Shown piece after piece: positions 7,180-14,153 of a DNA stretch of 18,500 bases. The position numbers and the translations under genes were made by a program. The DNA is taken from assembly GCA_002366675.1 (NCBI GenBank), contig DFBO01000208.1:1-18500 (forward strand), given 5' to 3'. The DNA is from Flavobacteriaceae bacterium UBA3078 (GTDB lineage Bacteria; Bacteroidota; Bacteroidia; Flavobacteriales; Flavobacteriaceae). Position 1 is the stretch's first letter, and each line of letters begins with the position of its first letter. Under the pieces are notes generated by a model, which saw only the letters and a program-made list of their open reading frames with translations, had not been told where the DNA came from and did no database searches.

Positions 7180-8604
7180 ATGAAACCTCTGTATTTTAAA
7201 CATTTTTTGGGAATTCTTATTCTTTTATGTGGTTTTGTAACATTTTCCCAAACCGAATTAAAAAATTCTGTTTTAGATGCAGAAACTTTTCTGCCTCTGG
7301 AAAGCGCAAGTGTGTATGTTAAAAACACGACCATTGGAACCATTACAAATGCCGACGGAAAATTTGTTTTAATGGTTCCAGAAAAATATAAAAGCGATAC
7401 CTTAGTTGTTTCCTCAATTGGTTTTAAAAGTTATAAAATTCCTGTAAATGAATTTGACAATACGTTCGATGTGTATTTAGAGCCAGATGTCGCTTCATTA
7501 GACGAGATACTACTTGTTGCAGAAACAAGACCAAAAACTGGAAATGATATTGTACTTAGAGCACTAGAAGAATTATCTGAAAATTTACCAGATTCAGCTT
7601 ATATTGAAAAAGGCTTTGTAAGACATAAAGAACGTAATAAAAAAGAGTTTAAGTGGCTTGTTGAAGGCGCTATCACTCTTTACGATTCTAGTTATCAAAC
7701 AAAAACTCCTGAATTTCTTAAGATAAATGTCGATGAAGTTAGAAAAAGTTACGATTTAAGAGATGTAGATAGTTTATTAACTTATACAGCTTACTTAAAA
7801 GACAAGTCTAATAACAGAGAGTTAAAAGCTAAAAACTTAAGAAGAGACACTATTAAAACATCTACTTTGGTCAAAGCTATTAAGTGGAATGATACCAGAA
7901 TAAATGGTTTGGAAAACTTATTTCAAGGCAAGTTAAATCTTGTCAGGAATTCGAATCTCTCAAGAGCTTTATTCGACGAAAATATGTTAGACAAACATCT
8001 GTTTTCTTTAGACACTATTCTAGTAGATAACGATCGGAAAATTTACAAGATTAAAATTAATAAAGGCAAAGAGTATATCAATCTTGAAACTAAAGGTGTT
8101 TATAATGATGGTTACAATGCCAATGGTTGGATTTATATTTATTGGGACACCTATGCTATTAAAAAAATTGAATATGAATTAATAGCAGCTTCAAGTGCTC
8201 AGAAAAGTAGGAGCAAAACGCTTTTTGGAACTCAGGTAAACCATAAATTAATTATTAATTATATGGAGTATCAAGATAAAATGTATCCAAGCTATATTTA
8301 TTACGAAACCCCAAAATTGGTAAATGTTGGACCAAAAGCAGGAGGTACAGTAAATGGTAAAGAAGTAGAGAGTAATCCTGAAGAACGTTATTATTATACG
8401 GTTCAGGAAATATTGTTTACAGAAATTATTATGGATAAAGAAAAAATTAAAGAAACTTTAAATAGCTCTTGGAATCCAGATATTTTTATGTCGAGACCAT
8501 ATAACAAAGAATTTTGGGAAAATTACAATACCTTATTGGAAAGTGAAGAGGAAGAAAAGCTGATTCAAGACCTAACTAAAAGGTCTACATTATTTAAAGA
8601 ATAA
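7180..8604 (+). CDS. Secreted protein with carboxypeptidase-regulatory-like domain
   Basis: The product is 474 aa from the ATG at 7180. An in-frame GTG at 7165 would add five residues, but the ATG puts a normal signal peptide at the very N-terminus (basic MKPLYFKHF, hydrophobic LGILILLCGFV, then TFSQ). After cleavage comes a beta-sandwich of the carboxypeptidase-regulatory-like type at about residues 26-105, with DAETFLPLESASVYV, TNADGKFVL and VVSSIGFKSY. This is the domain found at the N-terminus of many TonB-dependent receptors and secreted Bacteroidota proteins. The remaining 370 residues are rich in beta strand with charged loops, and I do not recognise them; no TonB-dependent barrel signature is visible. 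It begins 22 bases after the dehydrogenase gene and is probably co-transcribed with it. Location is envelope or periplasm; function unknown. Confidence 0.82.
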   Translation: MKPLYFKHFLGILILLCGFVTFSQTELKNSVLDAETFLPLESASVYVKNTTIGTITNADGKFVLMVPEKYKSDTLVVSSIGFKSYKIPVNEFDNTFDVYLEPDVASLDEILLVAETRPKTGNDIVLRALEELSENLPDSAYIEKGFVRHKERNKKEFKWLVEGAITLYDSSYQTKTPEFLKINVDEVRKSYDLRDVDSLLTYTAYLKDKSNNRELKAKNLRRDTIKTSTLVKAIKWNDTRINGLENLFQGKLNLVRNSNLSRALFDENMLDKHLFSLDTILVDNDRKIYKIKINKGKEYINLETKGVYNDGYNANGWIYIYWDTYAIKKIEYELIAASSAQKSRSKTLFGTQVNHKLIINYMEYQDKMYPSYIYYETPKLVNVGPKAGGTVNGKEVESNPEERYYYTVQEILFTEIIMDKEKIKETLNSSWNPDIFMSRPYNKEFWENYNTLLESEEEEKLIQDLTKRSTLFKE

Positions 8605-8619
8605 TTTTTTGAAAAAGAA

Positions 8620-8649
8620 TTGCCCATTCTAAATTAGTTTCTATCTTTG
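8620..8649 (+). promoter_or_regulatory. rpsU promoter (TTG-N19-TATCTTTG)
   Basis: TTG at 8620-8622 and TATCTTTG at 8642-8649 are separated by 19 bases. This fits the Bacteroidota housekeeping consensus of a -33 TTG and a -7 TAnnTTTG. Transcription would begin near 8655, giving a leader of roughly 30 bases that contains the Shine-Dalgarno of rpsU. Confidence 0.8.
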
Positions 8650-8670
8650 CGCTCTGAAATTCTAAAAGAG

Positions 8671-8677
8671 AGGAGGT
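8671..8677 (+). promoter_or_regulatory. Strong Shine-Dalgarno of rpsU (AGGAGGT)
   Basis: AGGAGGT is seven contiguous bases complementary to the conserved 3' end of 16S rRNA, placed 9 bases before the ATG at 8687. No other gene in this window has anything comparable, as expected for Bacteroidota, where the anti-Shine-Dalgarno is normally masked on the ribosome. Confidence 0.9.
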
Positions 8678-8686
8678 TAAGACACT

Positions 8687-8881
8687 ATGTTAATAGTACC
8701 AATTAAAGAAGGAGAAAATATAGATAGACCGTTAAAGCGTTACAAACGAAAGTTTGATAAGACAGGAAGGAAACGTGCGCTTCAAACTCGTAAGCAGTTT
8801 GATAAGCCATCTGTAGTACGTAGAGCTCAAATACAAAAAGCACAATACGTTCAGAATTTAAGAGATCAGGAAAACATCTAA
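8687..8881 (+). CDS. rpsU: 30S ribosomal protein bS21
   Basis: The product is 64 aa, small and strongly basic. The pattern ENIDRPLKRYKRKFDKTG is the bS21 core, and the C-terminal extension includes RRAQIQKAQYVQNLRDQ. bS21 sits on the 30S platform near the 3' end of 16S rRNA. In Bacteroidota, bS21 together with bS6 and bS18 holds the anti-Shine-Dalgarno tail in a pocket so that it cannot pair with mRNA. The C-terminal aromatic Tyr54 is in the region reported to contact that tail. The gene has its own promoter, an unusually strong Shine-Dalgarno and its own terminator, so it is a single-gene unit. Ribosomes lacking bS21 would expose the anti-Shine-Dalgarno and favour this mRNA, a built-in feedback loop. 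Confidence 0.97.
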   Translation: MLIVPIKEGENIDRPLKRYKRKFDKTGRKRALQTRKQFDKPSVVRRAQIQKAQYVQNLRDQENI

Positions 8882-8904
8882 TGTCTTTCATTTTGTTAAA
8901 TCAT

Positions 8905-8936
8905 ATAAAAATCCTGCATTTGCAGGATTTTTTTTG
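8905..8936 (+). terminator. rpsU intrinsic terminator
   Basis: ATCCTGCA (8911-8918) and TGCAGGAT (8921-8928) form a tight stem, most realistically CCTGC/GCAGG with an ATTT loop. An A-run precedes it and eight T residues (8928-8935) follow. It ends the rpsU transcript 24 bases after the stop codon. Confidence 0.9.
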
Positions 8937-8995
8937 TTAAATAGATAACCTTCTTTTTAAAGTTATTATATTTACTAAACACTCAAGCCCTACAA

Positions 8996-9886
8996 ATGCC
9001 TTTTAAATCGTTTATAGATTATTTATTACTCGAAAAGAATTATTCGAAGCTTACTATTAAGGCATATCAAAAAGATTTAAGTGAATTTTCAGAATTTATA
9101 AGTTTAGAATTCAACACAAATTCAGTTGAGACTGTTAACTATTCACAAATAAGAAGCTGGATTGTTAGCCTTGTTAAAAAAGGCATAATAAATAGAAGTG
9201 TCAACCGAAAAATTTCAGCTTTAAATTCTTATTATAAATTCTTATTAAAAACAGAAAGTATTCAGGTCAATCCATTAGCAAAGCATAAAGCATTAAAAAC
9301 AAGCAAAAAAATTCAAGTGCCTTTTTCTGAATCTGAAATTGCAACCGTTCTAGACGAACTACATTTTGAAGACGGTTTTGAGGGCATAAGAAACAAACTT
9401 ATTATAGAGCTATTTTATTCAACAGGAATTCGAAGAATAGAATTAGTAGAACTTAAATTAAAAGATGTCGATTATTCTAATAAAACGTTAAAAGTTCTTG
9501 GTAAAAGAAATAAGGAAAGAATTTTGCCGTTATTAGAATCAGTATTAATCACACTGAATACCTATTTAGAATTAAGAAATGAGTTAGAGAATATAACAGA
9601 TAACGACTATCTTTTTTTAACCAAAAAAGGAGTTAAAATATATGAAACACTTGTTTACCGAATAATAAATGAGTATTTTAGTTTAGCATCAAGTAAGGTA
9701 AAAAAGAGTCCACATATTTTAAGGCATTCATTTGCAACTCACTTACTAAATCAAGGTGCAGATTTAAATGCTGTAAAAGAATTGCTAGGTCATTCAAGTT
9801 TAGCTGCAACTCAGGTTTATACACATAATAGTATAGCCGAATTAAAAAAAGTTTATTTAAACACGCATCCTAGAAGTAAAAAGTAA
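8996..9886 (+). CDS. xerC: Tyrosine recombinase, XerC/XerD type
   Basis: The product is 296 aa, the normal Xer length. Residues 1-90 form the SAM-like core-binding domain. The catalytic domain (about 105-290) holds all expected active-site residues: Arg146 in STGIRR, Lys170 in LGKRNKER, His240 and Arg243 in HILRH, His266 in LLGHSS, and nucleophile Tyr275 in QVYTH. Xer recombinases resolve chromosome dimers at dif with a partner recombinase and FtsK. The C-terminus lacks a phage-type extension and no phage or IS genes or direct-repeat attachment sites flank it. Its place next to hpf and the tuf region supports a housekeeping recombinase. XerC or XerD cannot be told apart for certain without the second copy. 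It follows the rpsU terminator; no clear promoter consensus was found in the 60 bases before the ATG. Confidence 0.9.
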   Translation: MPFKSFIDYLLLEKNYSKLTIKAYQKDLSEFSEFISLEFNTNSVETVNYSQIRSWIVSLVKKGIINRSVNRKISALNSYYKFLLKTESIQVNPLAKHKALKTSKKIQVPFSESEIATVLDELHFEDGFEGIRNKLIIELFYSTGIRRIELVELKLKDVDYSNKTLKVLGKRNKERILPLLESVLITLNTYLELRNELENITDNDYLFLTKKGVKIYETLVYRIINEYFSLASSKVKKSPHILRHSFATHLLNQGADLNAVKELLGHSSLAATQVYTHNSIAELKKVYLNTHPRSKK

Positions 9887-9923
9887 TTTAATCAACCTAT
9901 TGTTTAACATAAAACAAAGAAGT

Positions 9924-10226
9924 ATGAAAGTAAACACGCAATCCGTCAATTTTAATGCTGATAAAAAATTGATAGACTTTATTCAAAAGCGTATGGATAA
10001 GTTGGAAACATTTTATGATAAAGTAATAAGCTCAGATGTTTATTTAAAATTAGAAAACACAAGTGATAAAGCAAATAAGATTTTTGAAGCACGTGTAAGT
10101 GTTCCTGGAGATAGTTTTGTTGTAAAAAAGCAATGTAAAACATTTGAAGAGGGGACAGATATGGCAATTGCATCCTTAGAAAGGCAACTAAAAAAGAGAA
10201 AAGAAAAATTAAGAGCACATTTATAA
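9924..10226 (+). CDS. hpf: Ribosome hibernation-promoting factor (short HPF/YfiA type)
   Basis: The product is 100 aa from the ATG at 9924. A TTG eight codons upstream is in frame, but MKVNTQSVNFNADKKL is the usual N-terminus of this family in Bacteroidota. The sequence fits the beta-alpha-beta-beta-beta-alpha fold: KVNTQSVNFN strand, helix to about residue 32, DVYLKL, FEARVSVPG, SFVVKKQCKTF strands, and a basic final helix QLKKRKEKLRAHL. It lacks the C-terminal dimerisation domain of long HPF, so it is the short form. It binds the 30S decoding centre in slow growth and blocks mRNA and tRNA binding. It starts 37 bases after xerC with no promoter of its own visible, so read-through from xerC is likely. 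Confidence 0.93.
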   Translation: MKVNTQSVNFNADKKLIDFIQKRMDKLETFYDKVISSDVYLKLENTSDKANKIFEARVSVPGDSFVVKKQCKTFEEGTDMAIASLERQLKKRKEKLRAHL

Positions 10227-10245
10227 TAAAATTTCTCAAAAAATG

Positions 10246-10276
10246 TTTTGAATAAGAAAATAAATATATACATTTG
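10246..10276 (+). promoter_or_regulatory. Promoter of the tRNA-tuf operon (TTTTG-N18-TACATTTG)
   Basis: TTTTG ends at 10250 and TACATTTG spans 10269-10276, 18 bases between. This is a near-perfect Bacteroidota promoter and the best in the window after that of rpsU. The predicted start, about 5-8 bases after the -7 element, falls within the left arm of the next hairpin. It most likely drives four tRNAs and tuf, and perhaps genes beyond. Confidence 0.8.
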
Positions 10277-10277
10277 C

Positions 10278-10306
10278 AGTCCGTTAGAAATAGCGGGCTT
10301 TTTTTT
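10278..10306 (+). terminator. Terminator of the xerC-hpf transcript
   Basis: AGTCCGTT (10278-10285) pairs with AGCGGGCT (10292-10299) over 8 bp with two G-U pairs and a 6-base loop. Eight T residues (10299-10306) follow. The left arm begins one base after the -7 element of the tRNA-tuf promoter, so the terminator stops transcripts from upstream at the point where the next operon begins. Confidence 0.75.
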
Positions 10307-10326
10307 ATGTAAAAAAGAGAGTAAAA

Positions 10327-10400
10327 GCCGATGTAGCTCAGCTGGCTAGAGCAGCTGATTTGTAATCAGCAGGTCGTGGGTTCGAGTCCCTCCATCGGCT
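10327..10400 (+). tRNA. tRNA-Thr (anticodon TGT)
   Basis: Acceptor stem GCCGATG (10327-10333) pairs with CATCGGC (10393-10399), discriminator T at 10400. The anticodon stem GCTGA/TCAGC encloses TTTGTAA, giving anticodon TGT, which reads ACA. The T arm has GGTTCGAGTCC. CCA is not encoded. It is the first of four tRNAs before tuf. Confidence 0.97.
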
Positions 10401-10481
10401 CTTAAATATCAAAATTACTATTAACCATGAAGGTTTGGGTAAAATTGATAAAGTTCTTTAATAGAGTGAAACATTTTAATT

Positions 10482-10563
<82 letters not shown>

Positions 10564-10591
10564 CTATTAAAATTAAGGATATTAAATTATT

Positions 10592-10664
10592 GCGAGAGTA
10601 GCTCAGTTGGTAGAGCGTCAGCCTTCCAAGCTGAATGTCGCCGGTTCGAACCCGGTCTCTCGCT
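10592..10664 (+). tRNA. tRNA-Gly (anticodon TCC)
   Basis: Acceptor GCGAGAG (10592-10598) pairs with CTCTCGC (10657-10663), discriminator T. The anticodon stem TCAGC/GCTGA encloses CTTCCAA, anticodon TCC, which reads GGA and GGG. CCA is not encoded. Confidence 0.97.
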
Positions 10665-10673
10665 CTTTTTTAA

Positions 10674-10745
10674 GCCGGTGTAGCTCAGGGGTAGAGCGTT
10701 TCCTTGGTAAGGAAGAGGTCACGGGTTCAATTCCCGTCATTGGCT
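10674..10745 (+). tRNA. tRNA-Thr (anticodon GGT)
   Basis: Acceptor GCCGGTG (10674-10680) pairs with CATTGGC (10738-10744) with two G-U pairs, discriminator T. The anticodon stem TTTCC/GGAAG encloses TTGGTAA, anticodon GGT, which reads ACC and ACU. Only 9 bases separate it from the Gly tRNA. CCA is not encoded. Confidence 0.97.
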
Positions 10746-10811
10746 CTTTTTAAAGATTTTAAAAGTAGAATACACTAATATATTATATAACTAAGATTAA
10801 ATAAATTAAAC

Positions 10812-11999
10812 ATGGCAAAGGCAACTTTCGATCGTTCAAAACCACACTTAAATATTGGTACAATTGGACACGTAGATCACGGTAAAACAACTTTAACTGC
10901 TGCTATTACTAAAGTATTAGCTGATGCAGGTTTTTCAGAAGCAAGATCATTTGATCAAATTGATAACGCTCCAGAGGAAAAAGAAAGAGGTATAACAATT
11001 AATACTTCACACGTAGAATATGCAACAGCAAATCGTCATTACGCTCACGTTGACTGTCCAGGTCACGCGGATTACGTAAAGAACATGGTAACTGGTGCTG
11101 CACAAATGGATGGCGCGATCTTAGTGGTTGCTGCTACTGATGGTCCTATGCCACAAACACGTGAGCATATCTTATTAGGACGTCAGGTAGGAATTCCTCG
11201 TATCGTTGTATTCATGAATAAAGTGGATATGGTTGATGATGAAGAGCTAATCGAATTAGTAGACATGGAAGTTAGAGATTTACTTTCTTTCTATGAGTAT
11301 GATGGAGATAATGGACCTGTTATTGCTGGTTCTGCATTAGGAGCTTTAAATGGTGAACAAAAATGGGTAGACACAGTTTTAGAATTAATGGAAGCTGTCG
11401 ATGCTTGGATTGAAGAGCCTAAAAGAGAAGTAGATAAAGATTTCTTAATGCCTATTGAAGATGTATTCTCTATTACTGGTCGTGGAACTGTTGCTACAGG
11501 TCGTATCGAAACTGGTATTGCTAATACAGGAGATCCTGTTGAGATTATTGGTATGGGAGCTGAGAAATTAACTTCTACTATTACTGGTATTGAAATGTTT
11601 CGTCAAATTCTTGATAGAGGTGAAGCTGGAGATAATGCAGGTATCTTATTAAGAGGTATTGAAAAATCTCAAATTTCAAGAGGTATGGTAATCTGTAAAC
11701 CAGGTTCTGTAACACCACATGCTAAATTTAAAGCTGAGGTTTATATCCTTAAAAAAGAAGAAGGTGGACGTCACACTCCATTCCATAATAACTACCGTCC
11801 TCAATTTTACGTTCGTACAACGGATGTAACTGGGAACATTGCGCTTCCTGATGGAGTAGAAATGGTAATGCCTGGAGATAACTTAACAATTCATGTTGAG
11901 TTAATTCAACCAATTGCAATGAACGTAGGTTTACGTTTCGCTATCCGTGAAGGTGGTAGAACAGTTGGAGCTGGTCAGGTTACTGAAATTTTAGACTAA
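10812..11999 (+). CDS. tuf: Elongation factor Tu
   Basis: The product is 395 aa, full length. EF-Tu carries aminoacyl-tRNA to the ribosomal A site with GTP. The G domain shows GHVDHGKT (19-26), the switch I segment EKERGITIN (57-65), DCPGH (81-85) with the catalytic His85, and NKVD (136-139). Domains II and III follow, with GRGTVATGRIE and the C-terminal GGRTVGAGQVTEIL. It lies 66 bases after the last of four tRNAs. No promoter consensus is visible in that gap, so it is probably expressed from the promoter at 10246 as one tRNA-tuf transcript. The codon choice is more biased than in the left-half genes (frequent CGT for Arg and GGT for Gly), fitting high expression. Confidence 0.99.
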   Translation: MAKATFDRSKPHLNIGTIGHVDHGKTTLTAAITKVLADAGFSEARSFDQIDNAPEEKERGITINTSHVEYATANRHYAHVDCPGHADYVKNMVTGAAQMDGAILVVAATDGPMPQTREHILLGRQVGIPRIVVFMNKVDMVDDEELIELVDMEVRDLLSFYEYDGDNGPVIAGSALGALNGEQKWVDTVLELMEAVDAWIEEPKREVDKDFLMPIEDVFSITGRGTVATGRIETGIANTGDPVEIIGMGAEKLTSTITGIEMFRQILDRGEAGDNAGILLRGIEKSQISRGMVICKPGSVTPHAKFKAEVYILKKEEGGRHTPFHNNYRPQFYVRTTDVTGNIALPDGVEMVMPGDNLTIHVELIQPIAMNVGLRFAIREGGRTVGAGQVTEILD

Positions 12000-12022
12000 T
12001 TAAGTTTAATAAATATTAAGTT

Positions 12023-12050
12023 AAGGTATTCCGAAATTTCGGAATACCTT
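12023..12050. repeat. Perfect 28-bp palindrome between tuf and tRNA-Trp
   Basis: AAGGTATTCCGAAA (12023-12036) is followed directly by its exact reverse complement (12037-12050). As RNA it would form a stem of at least 10 bp with an AT-only apex. It starts 24 bases after the tuf stop and ends 11 bases before tRNA-Trp. There is no T-run on the right (GACTTGTATT), so it is not a classical intrinsic terminator. Processing signal, stabiliser of the tuf 3' end or leaky terminator are all possible. Confidence 0.85.
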
Positions 12051-12061
12051 GACTTGTATTT

Positions 12062-12134
12062 ACGGGTTTAGCTCAGTTGGTAGAGCACTGGTCTCCAAAA
12101 CCAGGTGTCGGGAGTTCGAGTCTCTCAACCCGTG
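12062..12134 (+). tRNA. tRNA-Trp (anticodon CCA)
   Basis: Acceptor ACGGGTT (12062-12068) pairs with AACCCGT (12127-12133), discriminator G at 12134, which is the expected identity base for tRNA-Trp. The anticodon stem CTGGT/ACCAG encloses CTCCAAA, anticodon CCA. The 3' CCA is not encoded. It sits 16 bases before secE, an arrangement common in many bacterial phyla. Confidence 0.97.
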
Positions 12135-12150
12135 CAAATAAAATTATATA

Positions 12151-12348
12151 ATGGCTGGATTTGTAAAATATATAAAAGAATCATTTGAAGAATTGAAAAA
12201 TAATGTGACTTGGCCTACTTGGGCTGAAGCACAAAGTTTAACAATTTTAGTCGCAGTATTTTCTATCATTTTCTCATTAGCAATTTGGGGTGTAGATACA
12301 GTGTTCAGTAAAGTGGTAGGGTTCTATTTTAAATTCATTAACGGTTAA
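12151..12348 (+). CDS. secE: Preprotein translocase subunit SecE
   Basis: The product is 65 aa, the short single-helix form. A cytoplasmic amphipathic helix (about residues 3-18, FVKYIKESFEELKN) precedes the family hallmark NVTWPTWAEA (18-27), and one membrane helix covers about 30-48, with a short periplasmic or membrane tail. It clamps SecY in the SecYEG protein-export channel of the inner membrane. The place between tRNA-Trp and nusG is its usual one. The gap to nusG is 11 bases, so the two genes are surely co-transcribed. Confidence 0.97.
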   Translation: MAGFVKYIKESFEELKNNVTWPTWAEAQSLTILVAVFSIIFSLAIWGVDTVFSKVVGFYFKFING

Positions 12349-12359
12349 AATTAGAATTT

Positions 12360-12914
12360 ATGTCTGAAGGGAATGATAAAAAATGGTACGTAGTTCGTGC
12401 AGTAAGTGGTCAAGAGAATAAAATTAAGGCTTATATCGAAAACGAAATTGCTCGATTAGGTCTAGAAGATTATGTTGATCAAGTTTTAGTTCCAACCGAG
12501 AAAGTAATTCAAATCCGTAACGGTAAGAAAGTAAATAAAGAAAAAGTTTATTTTCCTGGCTATATAATGGTAAAAGCAAATTTAACTGGAGAGATTCCTC
12601 ACATTATTAAATCTGTTACAAATGTAATTGGCTTTTTAGGTGAAACAAAAGGAGGAGATCCAGTTCCATTAAGACAGTCTGAAGTTAACAGAATGTTAGG
12701 TAAGGTAGATGAATTAGCTGTTGAAGGAGATGCAAATGTAGCTATACCTTTCACAAAAGGTGAAACAGTAAAAGTTATAGATGGACCATTTAATGGTTTT
12801 GATGGAACTATTGAGAAAATTAATGAAGAAAAGCGTAAACTAGAAGTAATGGTTAAGATTTTCGGAAGAAAAACACCATTAGAGTTAAGTTATATGCAAG
12901 TTGAAAAAGTATAA
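12360..12914 (+). CDS. nusG: Transcription factor NusG
   Basis: The product is 184 aa, the usual length. The NGN domain (about 8-115) starts with KKWYVVRAVSGQENK and contains the conserved VYFPGYIMV strand; it binds the RNA polymerase clamp over the DNA cleft and aids processivity. A KOW domain (about 129-165) follows with FTKGETVKVIDGPFNGFDG, the surface for Rho or ribosomal protein uS10, linking transcription with translation or termination. No insertion domain is present between NGN and KOW. It follows secE after 11 bases and precedes rplK by 72 bases that contain a hairpin. Confidence 0.98.
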   Translation: MSEGNDKKWYVVRAVSGQENKIKAYIENEIARLGLEDYVDQVLVPTEKVIQIRNGKKVNKEKVYFPGYIMVKANLTGEIPHIIKSVTNVIGFLGETKGGDPVPLRQSEVNRMLGKVDELAVEGDANVAIPFTKGETVKVIDGPFNGFDGTIEKINEEKRKLEVMVKIFGRKTPLELSYMQVEKV

Positions 12915-12933
12915 TAATTGTTACAATCATAAA

Positions 12934-12966
12934 TGTAATCTTAAGCTTCAAAAATTAAGGATTACA
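12934..12966 (+). promoter_or_regulatory. Hairpin in the rplK leader
   Basis: TGTAATC (12934-12940) pairs with GATTACA (12960-12966) and TTAA (12941-12944) with TTAA (12955-12958), with a single bulged G at 12959 and a 10-base loop. It lies between nusG and rplK, 20 bases before the rplK ATG. E. coli regulates rplKA by L1 binding in this leader, but I do not see the known L1 target sequence here, so the role is open. Confidence 0.5.
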
Positions 12967-12986
12967 TACAAATTAAATTATTAAAA

Positions 12987-13427
12987 ATGGCAAAAGAGTT
13001 AAGTAAAGTAGTTAAACTACAAGTTAGGGGAGGTGCAGCGAATCCGTCGCCACCGGTTGGACCCGCTTTAGGTGCCGCTGGAGTGAATATCATGGAGTTC
13101 TGTAAGCAGTTTAATGCTAGAACCCAAGATAAACCTGGTAAAGTTTTACCAGTTGTGATTTCGGTTTTCAAAGATAAATCATTTGACTTTGTAATCAAAA
13201 CACCACCTGCAGCTGTACAATTATTAGAAGCGGCCAAAGTAAAAAAAGGTTCGGGAGAACCTCATATTAAGAAAGTAGCAAAAGTTTCTTGGGATCAGGT
13301 TAGAGCCATCGCAGAAGACAAAATGGTAGATTTAAATGCATTTACTATTGGTTCTGCAATGAAAATGGTAGCAGGTACTGCAAGATCTATGGGTATAACT
13401 GTTAAAGGTGGCGAAGCCCCTAATTAA
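12987..13427 (+). CDS. rplK: 50S ribosomal protein uL11
   Basis: The product is 146 aa against about 142 in E. coli. The N-terminal domain begins AKELSKVVKLQVRGGAANPSPPVGPALG, including the Pro-rich switch bound by thiostrepton-class drugs, followed by GVNIMEFCKQFN. The C-terminal rRNA-binding domain contains KDKSFDFVIKTPPAAVQLL and ends with the TARSMGITVKG signature. It binds the GTPase-associated centre of 23S rRNA, where EF-Tu and EF-G are stimulated and RelA senses stalled ribosomes. It forms an operon with rplA 17 bases downstream. Confidence 0.98.
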   Translation: MAKELSKVVKLQVRGGAANPSPPVGPALGAAGVNIMEFCKQFNARTQDKPGKVLPVVISVFKDKSFDFVIKTPPAAVQLLEAAKVKKGSGEPHIKKVAKVSWDQVRAIAEDKMVDLNAFTIGSAMKMVAGTARSMGITVKGGEAPN

Positions 13428-13444
13428 TCTAAAAAATTTTTAAA

Positions 13445-14134
13445 ATGGCAAGATTAACAAGAAAACAAAAAGAAGCTTTAGCAAAAATAGAAAATGGTAA
13501 AATATATTCTGTTACTGAAGCATCAGCATTAGTAAAAGAAATTACCAATACAAAATTTGACGCATCTATTGATTTAGCAGTTCGTTTAGGAGTAGATCCT
13601 AGAAAAGCTAATCAAATGGTTAGAGGAGTTGTAACACTTCCTCATGGAACTGGAAAAGATGTAAAAGTTTTAGCATTAGTAACACCAGATAAAGAAGCAG
13701 AAGCAAAAGAAGCTGGTGCAGATTACGTTGGTTTAGATGAGTACCTTGATAAAATTAAAGGTGGTTGGACAGACGTAGACGTTATTGTAACTATGCCAAG
13801 TGTTATGGGTAAATTAGGTCCTTTAGGACGTGTATTAGGCCCTCGAGGTTTAATGCCAAACCCAAAAACAGGTACGGTTACTATGGATGTAGCTAAAGCT
13901 GTAAGCGATGTTAAAGCTGGTAAAATTGACTTTAAAGTTGATAAAACTGGTATTGTTCACGCTTCAATTGGAAAAGCATCTTTTAGTGCTGATAAAATTG
14001 AAGAAAACGCAAACGAATTATTACAAACATTAATGAAACTTAAACCAACTTCAGCAAAAGGAGTTTATGTGAAAAGCATTTTTATGTCAAGTACTATGAG
14101 CCCTAGTTTAGCTGTCGATCCAAAAATTGGTTAA
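13445..14134 (+). CDS. rplA: 50S ribosomal protein uL1
   Basis: The product is 229 aa, near the usual 230. Domain I is split between the N- and C-termini (KFDASIDLAVRLGVDPRKANQMVRG near the start, HASIGKASFSADKI and GVYVKSIFMSSTMSPS at the end). The middle domain carries MGKLGPLGRVLGPRGLMPNPK, the family signature. It binds helices H76-H78 of 23S rRNA and moves with the deacylated E-site tRNA. In enterobacteria free uL1 represses its own operon; whether this holds here is unknown. It lies 17 bases after rplK and 19 before rplJ. Confidence 0.98.
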   Translation: MARLTRKQKEALAKIENGKIYSVTEASALVKEITNTKFDASIDLAVRLGVDPRKANQMVRGVVTLPHGTGKDVKVLALVTPDKEAEAKEAGADYVGLDEYLDKIKGGWTDVDVIVTMPSVMGKLGPLGRVLGPRGLMPNPKTGTVTMDVAKAVSDVKAGKIDFKVDKTGIVHASIGKASFSADKIEENANELLQTLMKLKPTSAKGVYVKSIFMSSTMSPSLAVDPKIG

Positions 14135-14153
14135 GTAGTTTAAAACTTTTATT

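Noticed and set aside
8967..8974. TATATTTA before xerC as a promoter
   Set aside because: It misses the final G of TAnnTTTG and has no TTG at the proper distance upstream.
8996..9886. Tyrosine recombinase as a sign of a mobile element
   Set aside because: Length and motifs fit a Xer housekeeping recombinase; there are no phage, IS or cargo genes and no direct-repeat attachment sites, although tRNA genes are near.
9900..9923. TTG at 9900 as start of hpf
   Set aside because: The family N-terminus begins at the ATG at 9924; the added eight residues match nothing in HPF.
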